Shown in pieces: positions 17,398-29,270 of a stretch of 64,000 bases of DNA (position 1 is its first letter; each line of letters begins with the position of its first letter). The stretch is from Myxococcales bacterium (GTDB taxonomy: Bacteria > Myxococcota_A > Polyangia > Polyangiales > Ga0077539). Location of the stretch: the NCBI GenBank assembly GCA_013298625.1, contig JAAFIF010000034.1:1-64000 (forward strand), given 5' to 3'. The notes under the pieces are model-generated. The model made no database searches. It was not told the origin of the DNA and worked only from the letters and a program-made list of their open reading frames with translations. The translations under genes and the position numbers were made by a program.

Positions 17398-18179
17398 GCG
17401 CGCAGTGCGAACGCACGCTGGACCTGCTGAGCGACGGAGCTCCGCTCGACGACGCCGCGCAGGCGCACGTCGCGCAATGCGCTCGCTGTCGCGCGATGGT
17501 CGGCGACGACGACGCGCTGTCCGCCATCGTGGCCGAGCCCGTCGCGAGCGCGCCTCCCATGAGCGCCGCGCTCGCCGCGGTCGCGAGCCAGCCCGTCGCC
17601 CCGTCGCGCTTGCGCGAGCCGTCGGTGCGCGCCCTCGCCGCCATCGCGCCCGCCGCGACCATCACGGTCGCCGTCGTGTCCATCGCGATCCGCAGCGATT
17701 TTACTGCGCTCTCGTGGCTCGCCCGATGGCTCCCGGTCCTCTCGCTCGCCGCGCTCGCGCTCGTCGGAGTCTCCTTCGCCTCCGCCCGCGGCCGCGACAA
17801 CCTCGGCACCCCGCACCGCGTTCGACTCGCGATCGCCATCGCGACGGTGATCGCGTTCGAGCTGCTCTCGATCTCGCTCGGCGTCGCGCCCACGTGGGGC
17901 GGAGAGATCGAACACCACATCGCCTGCGCGCTCTCGGGCTCGGGGCTGCCGTTGGTGCTGGTTCCGCTCACGATGTTCGCCCTTCGGCGCACGGACGCGG
18001 TGCGTCCCGCCGTCAGCGGCGCAGCGATCGGCGCTGCGGTCGCCGCGGTCATCGCGATCATTCAGCACTTCGAGTGCGCAGCTCCCTCGCGGATGCACAC
18101 CGCCCTGTCGCACGGCGTCTCGTTCGTGATGGCCATGGCCCTCGGGTCCTGGCTCGGGCGTCGCTGGCTCGCGCCGTAG
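17394..18179 (+). CDS. Membrane anti-sigma factor, NrsF/DUF1109-like with zinc motif
   Basis: 261 residues. The N-terminus carries HVAQCARC (H25, C29, C32), the HxxxCxxC signature of zinc-binding anti-sigma domains. About six transmembrane helices follow from residue 80, with a conserved-looking segment HHIACALSGSGLPLVLVPL and a late HGVSFVMAMALGSWLG. The membrane part resembles NrsF/DUF1109 proteins, which hold ECF factors inactive at the membrane. Combining the zinc motif with that membrane body is notable. Its GTG start overlaps the sigma factor stop. Its last seven codons (RRWLAP and stop) are duplicated exactly at 19756-19776. Confidence 0.85.
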   Translation: MSAQCERTLDLLSDGAPLDDAAQAHVAQCARCRAMVGDDDALSAIVAEPVASAPPMSAALAAVASQPVAPSRLREPSVRALAAIAPAATITVAVVSIAIRSDFTALSWLARWLPVLSLAALALVGVSFASARGRDNLGTPHRVRLAIAIATVIAFELLSISLGVAPTWGGEIEHHIACALSGSGLPLVLVPLTMFALRRTDAVRPAVSGAAIGAAVAAVIAIIQHFECAAPSRMHTALSHGVSFVMAMALGSWLGRRWLAP

Positions 18180-18187
18180 CTCTTCGC
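18159..18187 (+). repeat. 29-bp direct repeat, left copy
   Basis: The last 21 bases of the anti-sigma gene plus TCTTCGC after one variable base. The sequence recurs at 19756-19784 with that base as the only mismatch. The two copies bracket the leucine-rich-repeat-like gene. Confidence 0.7.
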
Positions 18188-18221
18188 GCGCGGCCGCCGC
18201 GTGACGCGTCGACCGCTGGAT

Positions 18222-19646
18222 TCACCGGCGATTCTGCGCGGGTTGCGCCCGGAGCCGCGCTTCGATCGCGCGCTTCTTCTCCGACCACTGCTCGTACGCG
18301 AGCCCCGACCAGTCGTCGCTCCACAGCGACAGCGCGCGGCCTCGCAACACCGGAATCGCCTCGATCCGCGCGAGCGTCTCGTCGGTGAAATCCGTGACCG
18401 TGATCTTCACGTCCGTCAACGCGTCGAAGCTCATCTGTCCCAGCACCTGCTCGACGAGGTCCACCGGAGCGCACACGTTCGCGAGGTGCGTGAGCGAGCC
18501 GAAGTGCGCCTCGCCGATCGACGCCCAGAACGCCGTGATGTCGTCGCGGTCGCGAGCGCGGTCGACGGTGAGCGCGACGAGCCCATCGAGCTTCGCCACC
18601 GCTCGTCCGGACTCTTGTCCGAGATCCGAAGCGATCACGTCGAGCGTGCGCACGCCTCGAACGAGCGGGCTCGACAACAGCGCCGCCCACCACGAATCAC
18701 CGAGCGATTCGCCGAACAGTCTCAGCGAGCGCACGGATCGATGCGACAGCTCCGAGGCCGTGCGCAGCGAGTCGGCTCGCGTCGGCGCGCCTTCGCCCTC
18801 GTCCACCAGCTGAACGGTCGCCGTCTCGAGCGCCGGGGCGCGCGCGAGCAGCGTTGAAAACGTGTGCACCGTCCCGTGCGCGGCGCTCACCGATCGCAGC
18901 CGCGGCCAGTCCATCTCGGCGATGCGCAGCCACACGGGCAGCACCCTTCGATGCTGCCACGACGCGGCGAACGACCCGAGCGAGAGCCGCTCGATGCGCG
19001 CGGAGTGCCCGTCGCCAAGCGCGTCCAAGAACGCGTCGCACAGATGGACGTTGTCGCCGACAGAGAGCTCCCGCAGCGCCGTAGCGTGCGGAGATCGGAG
19101 ACATCGGGCGATCGACGCGCTCTCCGTTCGCTCGACGGAGAGCGAACGCACCGTCGAGAGCGTCGGCGACGAGGCGAGCGCCGCGATCACCGACTCGGTC
19201 CAAGGGTGAAGACTCAGCTCGACCTGCTCGATGGGCGCCGACGACAGCGCGCTCCAAAGCGCCTCGGCGGTCTCGGGGCGAACGACCGCGCGCACCTTGC
19301 TGATGGGTGAGCACAGCTCGAAGCGCTCGAGGCGAGGAAGGCTCTCGGCGTCGAGCCCGCGCAGATGCGCGACGAGCTTGCTCCACTGCGTCTCGGTCGG
19401 GTCCGAGAGGTAGAGCGATCGCGCGATGACCGACGCCGGATGCGCGGTCTTCTTCGTCGCCCACTCGAGGGGCCAGCGACGAAAGTGAACGGGCCACGAC
19501 GCGAGCGCGTCCTGCAGCGGCTGGAGCCACGAGTCGATCGACCGCAGCGCGGCTGGCGTATTCGCGACGTCACACAGGCTTCGCCACCCGTCCCACGACG
19601 GGCGTTGGCGAGCGATCGCGAGGAGCTGTTCGTTGGGCGACTGCAC
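18222..19646 (-). CDS. Leucine-rich-repeat-like protein
   Basis: 474 residues, starting with GTG at 19646. It has no signal peptide or membrane segment. The body consists of irregular repeats of about 25-35 residues with the pattern L..L.L.......L of leucine-rich or ankyrin-like solenoids (for example TVRSLSVERTESASIARCL, ARIERLSLGSFAASW, SVRSLRLFGESLGDSWW, GVRTLDVIASDLGQ). Such solenoids bind proteins; the partner is unknown. The gene runs opposite to its neighbours and is flanked by 29-bp direct repeats, one of which is the 3' end of the anti-sigma gene, so it may have been inserted here. Confidence 0.8.
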   Translation of the reverse strand: MQSPNEQLLAIARQRPSWDGWRSLCDVANTPAALRSIDSWLQPLQDALASWPVHFRRWPLEWATKKTAHPASVIARSLYLSDPTETQWSKLVAHLRGLDAESLPRLERFELCSPISKVRAVVRPETAEALWSALSSAPIEQVELSLHPWTESVIAALASSPTLSTVRSLSVERTESASIARCLRSPHATALRELSVGDNVHLCDAFLDALGDGHSARIERLSLGSFAASWQHRRVLPVWLRIAEMDWPRLRSVSAAHGTVHTFSTLLARAPALETATVQLVDEGEGAPTRADSLRTASELSHRSVRSLRLFGESLGDSWWAALLSSPLVRGVRTLDVIASDLGQESGRAVAKLDGLVALTVDRARDRDDITAFWASIGEAHFGSLTHLANVCAPVDLVEQVLGQMSFDALTDVKITVTDFTDETLARIEAIPVLRGRALSLWSDDWSGLAYEQWSEKKRAIEARLRAQPAQNRR

Positions 19647-19755
19647 GAGCGGCGCATCGGTATGAACGACGCCCCTCCGGTCCGCAATCGAACGCCGAAG
19701 GATCTTCGCAGCTCACCAGCGCGGGGCCCGTCGGCGCGTTGGCGCGACGCGTCGC

Positions 19756-19784
19756 CGTCGCTGGCTCGCGCCGTAGATCTTCGC
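19756..19784 (+). repeat. 29-bp direct repeat, right copy
   Basis: A copy of 18159-18187. It still reads RRWLAP and stop in the frame of the anti-sigma gene but is detached from any gene. It lies 28 bp before the transporter start. Confidence 0.7.
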
Positions 19785-19812
19785 CCGGTCAATCGTGCGA
19801 CCATCGCGCGCG

Positions 19813-21878
<2,066 letters not shown>

Positions 21879-21879
<1 letters not shown>

Positions 21880-22448
21880 TGGAGACCGAAGCGAAGAAGA
21901 GCACCGCAGAGACGCTCGCCTCGTGGGTGCAATACCTGGGGATGACCATCGCCATGCTCGGCGGCGCGACCTGGCCCGCCCCGCGGTGGACCGTCGTCGC
22001 AGGGGGCATCGGCGTGCTCGGCGCAGGCATCGTGTGGGCGCGCCTCGCCGCCGGAAAGCGCACAGCCGCAGGCGTCAACGCCGGAGGCGACCGCGCGATC
22101 GAGCGCGTTCAGAGCGCGCTCGACGCGGCCAAGCAGCGCACCGCCGCCGTGCGCGCGAGCGCCGAGAGCGCGGCGTTCGAAGCGATCGCCAACGAGTGCG
22201 AGGGCATCGTGCGCGACTGCGTCGAAGCCGTCGCCGCGCAGCAAGAGAGCCTCTCGCGCACCTACGGATTCGCGGGCTACGCGCAGGTCATGACGCCGTT
22301 TGCCGCCGCCGAACGCTGGCTCAACCGCACGTGGAGCGCCGCGAGCGACGGCCACCGCCCCGAGGTGCTCGCGTCGCTCGATCACGCGATCGAGCACATC
22401 GACGAGGCGCTTCGCGAGTGCGCTGTGCTGACCAAGAGCGCGAAGTGA
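21879..22448 (+). CDS. Uncharacterised membrane protein, transporter partner
   Basis: 189 residues. The ATG shares a base with the transporter stop and has GGAGGG just upstream. Residues about 15-32 (WVQYLGMTIAMLGGATW) and 38-55 (WTVVAGGIGVLGAGIVWARL) form two short hydrophobic segments. The rest is a long cytoplasmic or periplasmic helical region (ALDAAKQRTAAVRASAESAA, then CEGIVRDCVEAVAAQQESL). No family recognised. Tight coupling to the OPT gene suggests a helper or regulatory role in transport. Confidence 0.8.
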
Positions 22449-22457
22449 GCGTGTGCG

Positions 22458-22741
22458 GCGCGCCATCTTGATCGCCCGAGAGGGCGTACGGCGCGCCATC
22501 AAGATGGCGCGCTTGCGCGTGGCGTAGCCAACGTGCGCCCAGGCAACAGCCTGGGCTGAGGCAACCGGGGTTCTCCCTCTGAAACACCAGCGCTTCATCA
22601 CGCTCTCGCGTCGGCGCGCGCCCCCTCACCTGCCTCAGCTCGGGCCTCGTGCCCGAGCGCTTGTCGGCTGCGCCGCACGCAAGCGCGCCGACTTGACGGC
22701 GCGCGGATGCCGCACGCGAGCGCGCCGACTTGACGGCGCGC
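22458..22741 (+). repeat. Dispersed structured repeat, copy B
   Basis: Second copy of the element at 483-742. Its left end is elaborate: GCGCGCCATCTTGAT (22458-22472) pairs with ATCAAGATGGCGCGC (22498-22512), enclosing CGCCC-GAGA-GGGCG (22473-22486). The right arm is itself part of the palindrome GCGCGCCATC-AA-GATGGCGCGC (22491-22512). The GCCCAGGC/GCCTGGGC hairpin (22537-22556) and the GCTCGGGC/GCCCGAGC hairpin (22638-22658) match copy A. Two terminal palindromes GCGCGCCG-N6-CGGCGCGC lie at 22683-22704 and 22720-22741, 37 bp apart. The block fills the gap between the operon ending at 22448 and the parvulin gene; there is no gene here. Confidence 0.75.
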
Positions 22742-22793
22742 GGACGCCGCACGCAAGCGCGCGGTAGCTCGCCCGCGACAGCGAACCGGCGCG

Positions 22794-23408
22794 CTACTCG
22801 ACGCGCTTGATGATGTGAAACCCGAACTGCGTCTCGACCACGTCCGAGATCGCGCCGACCGCGAGCGCGAAGGACGCGCGCTCGAACGGCTCGACGGTCT
22901 GCCCGCGCGTGATGAAGCCAAGGTCTCCGCCCTTGCCCTCGTGGCCAGGCTCGTCGCTGTTCTGGCGCGCGAGCGCGATGAAGTCCTCGCCGCTGCGCGC
23001 CCGCTGCAGGATGGTCGCGGCGAACGCGCGCGCTTGATCCTTCGTTCGCGTGATCGTGGGCATGCGCATGATCGAGTCGGTGTGCGAGATGAGCACGTGC
23101 GCGACGTGCACGCGCTCGCCCTGCCCCGGCTGCGGCGGCTGCGCGGGCGAAGGCTGCTGTTGCGCTTGCGCGGGCGTGGGTGACGGCGTTGGCGTGGGCT
23201 GCGCCTCGGGCGACGGAGCAGCGGCCCCGCCGTCACCGAGCGCCGACGGGTCGGGGACGAGCATGTCGCGCAGCGGAGAAACAGCGGGAGGCGCGGCGGA
23301 CGGCGCGGGCGCTGGGGTCAACAGCAGGTCTCCGCCGTTGCGGTTGCAGGCCGAGAGCGCAGCGACGAGCGCAAACGCAGAGACAACACGAACCTTCGCA
23401 GTGAGCAT
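22794..23408 (-). CDS. Parvulin-type peptidyl-prolyl isomerase lipoprotein
   Basis: 204 residues: signal MLTAKVRVVSAFALVAALSAC with lipobox Cys21, a Pro/Ala/Gln-rich linker to about residue 98, then a rotamase (PpiC/parvulin) domain. Its marks are VHVAHVLISH at the first strand, the helix ARAFAATILQRARSGEDFIALARQNSDEPG, GGDLGFITRG and the closing FGFHIIKRVE. Parvulins speed up cis-trans isomerisation of peptidyl-prolyl bonds; lipid-anchored forms help outer-membrane or secreted proteins fold. Length and layout are normal for a single-domain anchored parvulin. It stands alone. Confidence 0.92.
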   Translation of the reverse strand: MLTAKVRVVSAFALVAALSACNRNGGDLLLTPAPAPSAAPPAVSPLRDMLVPDPSALGDGGAAAPSPEAQPTPTPSPTPAQAQQQPSPAQPPQPGQGERVHVAHVLISHTDSIMRMPTITRTKDQARAFAATILQRARSGEDFIALARQNSDEPGHEGKGGDLGFITRGQTVEPFERASFALAVGAISDVVETQFGFHIIKRVE

Positions 23409-23530
23409 CGCCGTGGTTTGTAATGGGTTCGGGGGTGCCGTGACAACCGCGCAGCGCGTGATGGATGTACTTCAGTTCTTACTTCGATAAGCATTGGACT
23501 TGCGCCGTGTTTTGCCGGTGATTCGCGGCA

Positions 23531-24514
23531 ATGCTTGCGCTTCGGTTACCAGTGGGGGACACCTATCGCGCCTTGAGCGACGTGGACAAGCCGCACGAAT
23601 CCCCGAGCCCTGAAGACGCGCGCTCGATGCGCTCGTCGCTCGCGGGCGTGGGCCGCGCGCGCCCGGACGCGGTCCTCCCCGACACGCACTTCACTGCAGC
23701 AACGCTGCGCTGGACCGACGCACACCTCGCCCTCGAGCTCTGCCTCGACGATGACCTTCGCTCGACGGTGATCGTGGCGCGCGACGAGCTCTCGGGTGGA
23801 TGGTTCGTCCCCGCGTTTACCGAGCGCGCGCTGGGCCTCGCGCTCGCCGGCGAAGAGCGGCCCGTGGTCACCACGGCGAACTTCGCTCCGTGGCTCGTCA
23901 TCGCCACCCGCGACGGCCGATGGCTCGCCTTCTCGACGCCCGATCGCGACCGCGCCTACGACCTCCTCGAAGCCTTCGCGCTCGGCCCCAGCACGCGAAG
24001 CGCAGCGTGGGAGCTCTTCGGCCTCAGCCCCAACGCAGAGTCCCCTCCCGCGTCGCGCGCGGTGTGGCCCCCGACCCGCGCCACCTTCGAGCGCACCAGC
24101 GCTGGCGCCATCGCGTCCACGGTGATCGTCGACGCCGTCATCGCGTACGCGGGCGCGTGGCTCGCGCTCGCGGTCGTCACCAGCACCGCGGTCGCCGCCG
24201 TGGCCTGGAGTCGAAGCGCGCTTCGCAAGAGAATTTCCAGTCTATCCATCGATCACGAGCGGGGGCGCGCGTCGCTCATGAGCCCGACGCTCGAGCCGCT
24301 CGACCTCGACCTCAGCAAGATCGAAGGCGTGCGATTCACGCGCTCGGGCGTCGTCGTCGAGTACGAAGATGCGCCGAGACCCATCGTCGTCGACGTGCTC
24401 GACCGCAACGAAGCCGCGCGCGCCGTCGAAGGACAAGACACAGCGCTCTCGAAGCTGCGCGTCGCTCACACCTTCGCCGACTGGGCGCTGCGCGCGAGAG
24501 ACCGACGCCGGTGA
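23531..24514 (+). CDS. Uncharacterised membrane protein
   Basis: 327 residues from the ATG at 23531; a GTG at 23582 and an ATG at 23627 are alternatives. No ribosome site singles one out. The first 190 residues look like a soluble domain (TVIVARDELSGGWFVPAF, LVIATRDGRWLAFSTPD). Two adjacent transmembrane helices follow (AIASTVIVDAVIAYAGAW and LALAVVTSTAVAAVAW), then a short beta-rich tail (RASLMSPTLEPLDLDLSKIEGVRF) that recalls bacterial PH-like domains. No family assigned. It is convergent with the NtrC-type regulator, with 6 bp between stops. Confidence 0.7.
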   Translation: MLALRLPVGDTYRALSDVDKPHESPSPEDARSMRSSLAGVGRARPDAVLPDTHFTAATLRWTDAHLALELCLDDDLRSTVIVARDELSGGWFVPAFTERALGLALAGEERPVVTTANFAPWLVIATRDGRWLAFSTPDRDRAYDLLEAFALGPSTRSAAWELFGLSPNAESPPASRAVWPPTRATFERTSAGAIASTVIVDAVIAYAGAWLALAVVTSTAVAAVAWSRSALRKRISSLSIDHERGRASLMSPTLEPLDLDLSKIEGVRFTRSGVVVEYEDAPRPIVVDVLDRNEAARAVEGQDTALSKLRVAHTFADWALRARDRRR

Positions 24515-24520
24515 ACGCGC

Positions 24521-25978
<1,458 letters not shown>

Positions 25979-26027
25979 CTCGTCGACGAGGGTCGCACGA
26001 ACGCGACGCGACGAGACAGCGATGATG

Positions 26028-26651
26028 TCAGCGGCGTCCGGCGTCGGGGACGCTCGACGGACCAGGGCCGTTCGAGCGCGGGCCGGGCGTCGGGCCGGGG
26101 CCCGGGTTCGCTCCGCTCGGCGGCAGCACAGGCCCCGCGGTGAAGTTCACTTGAAACTGTCCGCGCACGACCATCGGCGTCTGCCCGTGCTGAAACGTGC
26201 CCTCGTAGCGCCCCACGCCGCGACCGGGCGCGAGGGTCTCGAACTGCACGAACCCGCGCGGATCCGCGCCGAGCGTCTGGTTGCCGTCGAGCGTGATGCG
26301 AATGCTCGCGCCGCTCGAAGGCCCGAGGTCGATGCGCTGCCCCGCGCGCGCGTTGGGAACGTCGATCTCGATGCGACGCACCACGCCGCGACGGCCGCTC
26401 GCCGTGATCTGCGCTCGGTTCGTCGTCGGGTCGTAGCGCGCGCCCGACGCGGTCACTGGCAACCGCGCATCTCCCGCCATTCCGCCGCCAACGGCGCCAA
26501 CGGACGCGACCGAGACCGTGATGAACCCCGTCCCTCCGACGACCACCTGCGCCGACGCCACGGCCGCGGCGAGCACCGCGGACGCGCCGAGAGAACCGAG
26601 GACCAGAGCCGCTTTGTGCGAAGTCATTGGCGAGAGCATCTTGTGATTCAT
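26028..26651 (-). CDS. Secreted protein of unknown function
   Basis: 207 residues. Starts at 26651, 26639 and 26627 are all possible; from 26627 the signal peptide MTSHKAALVLGSLG...AVASAQ is of normal length. The mature part is beta-rich (VVVGGTGFITVSVASVGAVGG, IEIDVPNARAGQRIDLG, GQTPMVVRGQFQVNFTAG) and ends in a Gly/Pro-rich tail. No Cys. I recognise no family. It may be a small periplasmic or secreted beta-sandwich. It is divergent from the Nudix gene. Confidence 0.7.
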   Translation of the reverse strand: MNHKMLSPMTSHKAALVLGSLGASAVLAAAVASAQVVVGGTGFITVSVASVGAVGGGMAGDARLPVTASGARYDPTTNRAQITASGRRGVVRRIEIDVPNARAGQRIDLGPSSGASIRITLDGNQTLGADPRGFVQFETLAPGRGVGRYEGTFQHGQTPMVVRGQFQVNFTAGPVLPPSGANPGPGPTPGPRSNGPGPSSVPDAGRR

Positions 26652-26693
26652 CGTACGACGAACGGTGAGCGCGTAGATTCATCGACAGCTCCG

Positions 26694-27158
26694 ATGGGCG
26701 ATCGAAATCCTCACCCGACGTGGTTCTTCGCGATGGTGCTCGTCCAGAAGGGCCATCGCTTCGCGGTCGTGCACGAGAAGAAGCACGGTCAACGCTGGTA
26801 TTTTCCTGCCGGTCGCGTCGAGCCGGGCGAGACGTTGCCCGAAGCCGCGCTCCGAGAGACCCTCGAAGAAGCTGGGATTCACGTGGCGCTCACGGGGATC
26901 TTGCGGGTCGAACACACGCCGCAGCCAGGCGGAGGCGCGCGGGTGCGAGCGTTCTTCACCGCGCGGCCCATCGACGATTCGCCGCTCAAATCTCAGCCCG
27001 ACGAGCACTCGCTCGAAGCTCGATGGTGCACCGTCGACGAGCTGCGCGCGCTCGAGCTGCGCGGCGACGAGGTGATCGACTGCGTCGAGGCCGTCCTGCG
27101 AGGCGCCGCCGTCGCGCCGCTGTCGATGCTCACCAGCGAAGGCGCCCCCTGGCGCTGA
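26694..27158 (+). CDS. Nudix hydrolase
   Basis: 154 residues. The Nudix box Gx5Ex7REUxEExGU is complete at 40-62 (starts GRVEPGE, ends LEEAGI) and supplies the acidic magnesium ligands. The family hydrolyses nucleoside diphosphates linked to another group, such as oxidised nucleotides, dinucleoside polyphosphates or sugar nucleotides; the substrate cannot be told from the sequence. The PAGRVEPGE variant and the length fit small housecleaning Nudix enzymes. It is convergent with the aspartate kinase gene, 6 bp between stops. Confidence 0.93.
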   Translation: MGDRNPHPTWFFAMVLVQKGHRFAVVHEKKHGQRWYFPAGRVEPGETLPEAALRETLEEAGIHVALTGILRVEHTPQPGGGARVRAFFTARPIDDSPLKSQPDEHSLEARWCTVDELRALELRGDEVIDCVEAVLRGAAVAPLSMLTSEGAPWR

Positions 27159-27164
27159 GCGAGG

Positions 27165-28376
27165 CTACTCGCTGCTCAAGCCCACGGACGCGCCGTCGGT
27201 CGCGACGAACTCGCCGTGCAGCGCGCGCGTGAGCCCGTCGAGCTTCGCCCGATCCACGAGGACGCTGATGCGAAACGCCGTCGTCACGAGGCTCTCGACC
27301 GAGGCGCCCTCGCGCGCGAGCACCGACAGCGCCCGCGCGAGCACGCGCACGTCGCGCGTGATCCCGTCGCCCACGAGCGAGACCGCGCCCAAGTCTTCGC
27401 GCACCTCGACGCCCGCCCCCTCGATGGCCGCCTTGCCCTTCGCCCAGTCCGGCACCCTCGAGAGCGGAACCACGAACCGCACCTCGTCCCCCGCCGCGTG
27501 CAGCTCCTTCATCGGAACGTCGCTCTCTCCGCACGCGCGCGTGATCGCCTCGAGCCCGACGCCCTTCGCCCTCGCGTACGCGACCTTCGCTTCGGACACC
27601 ACCGCGCGAACGCCCGACGCCTCGCGCACGACCCCGAGTCGCACCACCGTCTCGCGTCCCCCGTCCACGGGATCGTCGGTCTTTCTCGCATAAATCGCGA
27701 TCCCGTGACGCTTGGCGAACTCCACGGCCTCGGCGTTGAGCACCTTCGCGCCCGCCTCGGCCATCTCTTGCAGCTCTTCGTAGCCCATCTGCCCGATGTG
27801 CTTCGCGTCGCCGACCACACGCGGATCCGCCGTGTAGACCCCATCCACATCCGAGTAGATCTCGCAGCGCTCGGCGCCGATCGCCGCCGCGATGGCCACC
27901 GCCGTCGTGTCGCTCCCGCCGCGACCCAGCGTCGTGATCTCGCGCTTGTACGACATGCCCTGGTAGCCCGCGACGATCACGATGCGCCCGCGCGCCAGCT
28001 CGTCCTCGATGCGAAACGGTCGCACCTCGATGATCCTGGCGTCGAAGTGCCGGTCGTTGGTCAAGATCCCCGACTGCGAGCCGGTGAACGAGATCGCGTC
28101 CTCGCCCATCGAGTTGAGCGCGATCGCCAAGAGCGCCATCGTCGTTCGCTCGCCGACCGACAACAGCATGTCCAGCTCTCGGCGCGGCGGCGCGGCGCTC
28201 ACTTCGTTGGCGAGCGAGAGCAGCTGATCCGTGGTCTTTCCCATCGCGCTGACCACGACGCACACCGCGTAGCCCGCGCGCTTCGCGGCCACCACGCGCT
28301 CGGCGACGCAGCGGATCTTCGCGATGTCCGCCACCGATGATCCCCCGTACTTCTGCACGATGATCTTCTGTCCCAT
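27165..28376 (-). CDS. lysC: Aspartate kinase
   Basis: 403 residues, the usual length of the alpha subunit. It phosphorylates aspartate, the first step to lysine, threonine, methionine and diaminopimelate. Signature KYGGSSV at 9-15; nucleotide and substrate loops LGRGGSDTTAVAIAAAIGA and SDVDGVYTADPR; two C-terminal ACT domains for allosteric control (AVSLVGDGITRDVRVLARALSVL and related strands). Last gene of a likely operon with the STAS protein (29-bp gap) and the glycosyltransferase upstream, an unusual neighbourhood for lysC. Confidence 0.96.
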   Translation of the reverse strand: MGQKIIVQKYGGSSVADIAKIRCVAERVVAAKRAGYAVCVVVSAMGKTTDQLLSLANEVSAAPPRRELDMLLSVGERTTMALLAIALNSMGEDAISFTGSQSGILTNDRHFDARIIEVRPFRIEDELARGRIVIVAGYQGMSYKREITTLGRGGSDTTAVAIAAAIGAERCEIYSDVDGVYTADPRVVGDAKHIGQMGYEELQEMAEAGAKVLNAEAVEFAKRHGIAIYARKTDDPVDGGRETVVRLGVVREASGVRAVVSEAKVAYARAKGVGLEAITRACGESDVPMKELHAAGDEVRFVVPLSRVPDWAKGKAAIEGAGVEVREDLGAVSLVGDGITRDVRVLARALSVLAREGASVESLVTTAFRISVLVDRAKLDGLTRALHGEFVATDGASVGLSSE

Positions 28377-28405
28377 GACCTTCGCTCTCTCTCGCGGCGC
28401 GTGAA

Positions 28406-29254
28406 TCAACGCGCCCGACCCATCCATCGCTTCCAAAACGGCTCTGCCACCACCGGCGGGTGCAGCGCCTCTCGCGCCAGCTTCACCGCCTCGCTCACCA
28501 ACGGCACCCGCGTCTCGCCCTCGTCCGTGATCCCGCTGGTCGCGAGCACCTCGTGGACCATTCCGCGCACGCCCCCGACGAACGCCCGCGCGCCCAGCGT
28601 CCTCGCAGAGATCACGATCGCCCACAGCTCGGCGAGCACCGCCGGCGTGACCGCGTCGAGGTCGCCCACGTCGAGGACGATCACCTTCGCGTCCCTGCGC
28701 AAGATGTCCCGCGAGACCCGCTCGGCGAACGCTTGCGCGCCGTCCATGTCCATCGGCCCCGCGGCGATCGCCAGCAAAAATCCAGGCTCGAGCTCGCGCA
28801 CCGGCGCGGATTCGGCCAGCGCCTTCTGCGCCCGCAGGTGCTCGCGCTCTTCGACCCCGCGCGCGTAGCCCTCGATCGCGAGGCCGAGCAGCTCGTCGGC
28901 GCCGGCTTCGACCCACGTTTTCAAGTCGGGCTCGGCGCCCGCGCGCACGGCGTCGCGCCAGGCCATGATCCCTGCGCACACGACGGCGGGAGAAACGCGG
29001 TGATCGGCCATGCGGTGGGCGAAGAGCCAGGCCATCGAGCGCGCTTCGTTCCACGACATGCCCGAGGGCCTGGCGCTGTTGGCGGTGCGCTCGCTGAGCG
29101 CGCGCTCGGCGCACTCGATGAACGGCTCGAGCTCGACGCTCGAGTCTGTCGCGTCGTCCGTCTGCAGCGCCAGCAGCTTGGCCGCGCGCCCCATCGCGCC
29201 GCGAATCGCCTCGCGGATCGCCTCGCGCTCTTTGCTGCGATCGTCGACGCTCAC
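28406..29254 (-). CDS. STAS-domain regulatory protein (RsbR-like layout)
   Basis: 282 residues starting with GTG. Residues 1-140 are helical and unassigned. The C-terminal half (about 150-265) reads as a STAS domain: PGFLLAIAAGPMDMDGAQAFAERV, then AKVIVLDVGDLDAVTPAVLAELWAIVISARTLGARAFVGGV. The position expected to hold the phosphorylated Ser/Thr in anti-anti-sigma factors is V-T in DAVTPAV. RsbR-like proteins with this layout act in stressosome or partner-switch signalling. No anti-sigma kinase is nearby. It lies 16 bp after the glycosyltransferase gene in the same operon. Confidence 0.8.
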   Translation of the reverse strand: MSVDDRSKEREAIREAIRGAMGRAAKLLALQTDDATDSSVELEPFIECAERALSERTANSARPSGMSWNEARSMAWLFAHRMADHRVSPAVVCAGIMAWRDAVRAGAEPDLKTWVEAGADELLGLAIEGYARGVEEREHLRAQKALAESAPVRELEPGFLLAIAAGPMDMDGAQAFAERVSRDILRRDAKVIVLDVGDLDAVTPAVLAELWAIVISARTLGARAFVGGVRGMVHEVLATSGITDEGETRVPLVSEAVKLAREALHPPVVAEPFWKRWMGRAR

Positions 29255-29270
29255 GCCGCGGCGCTCGGCT

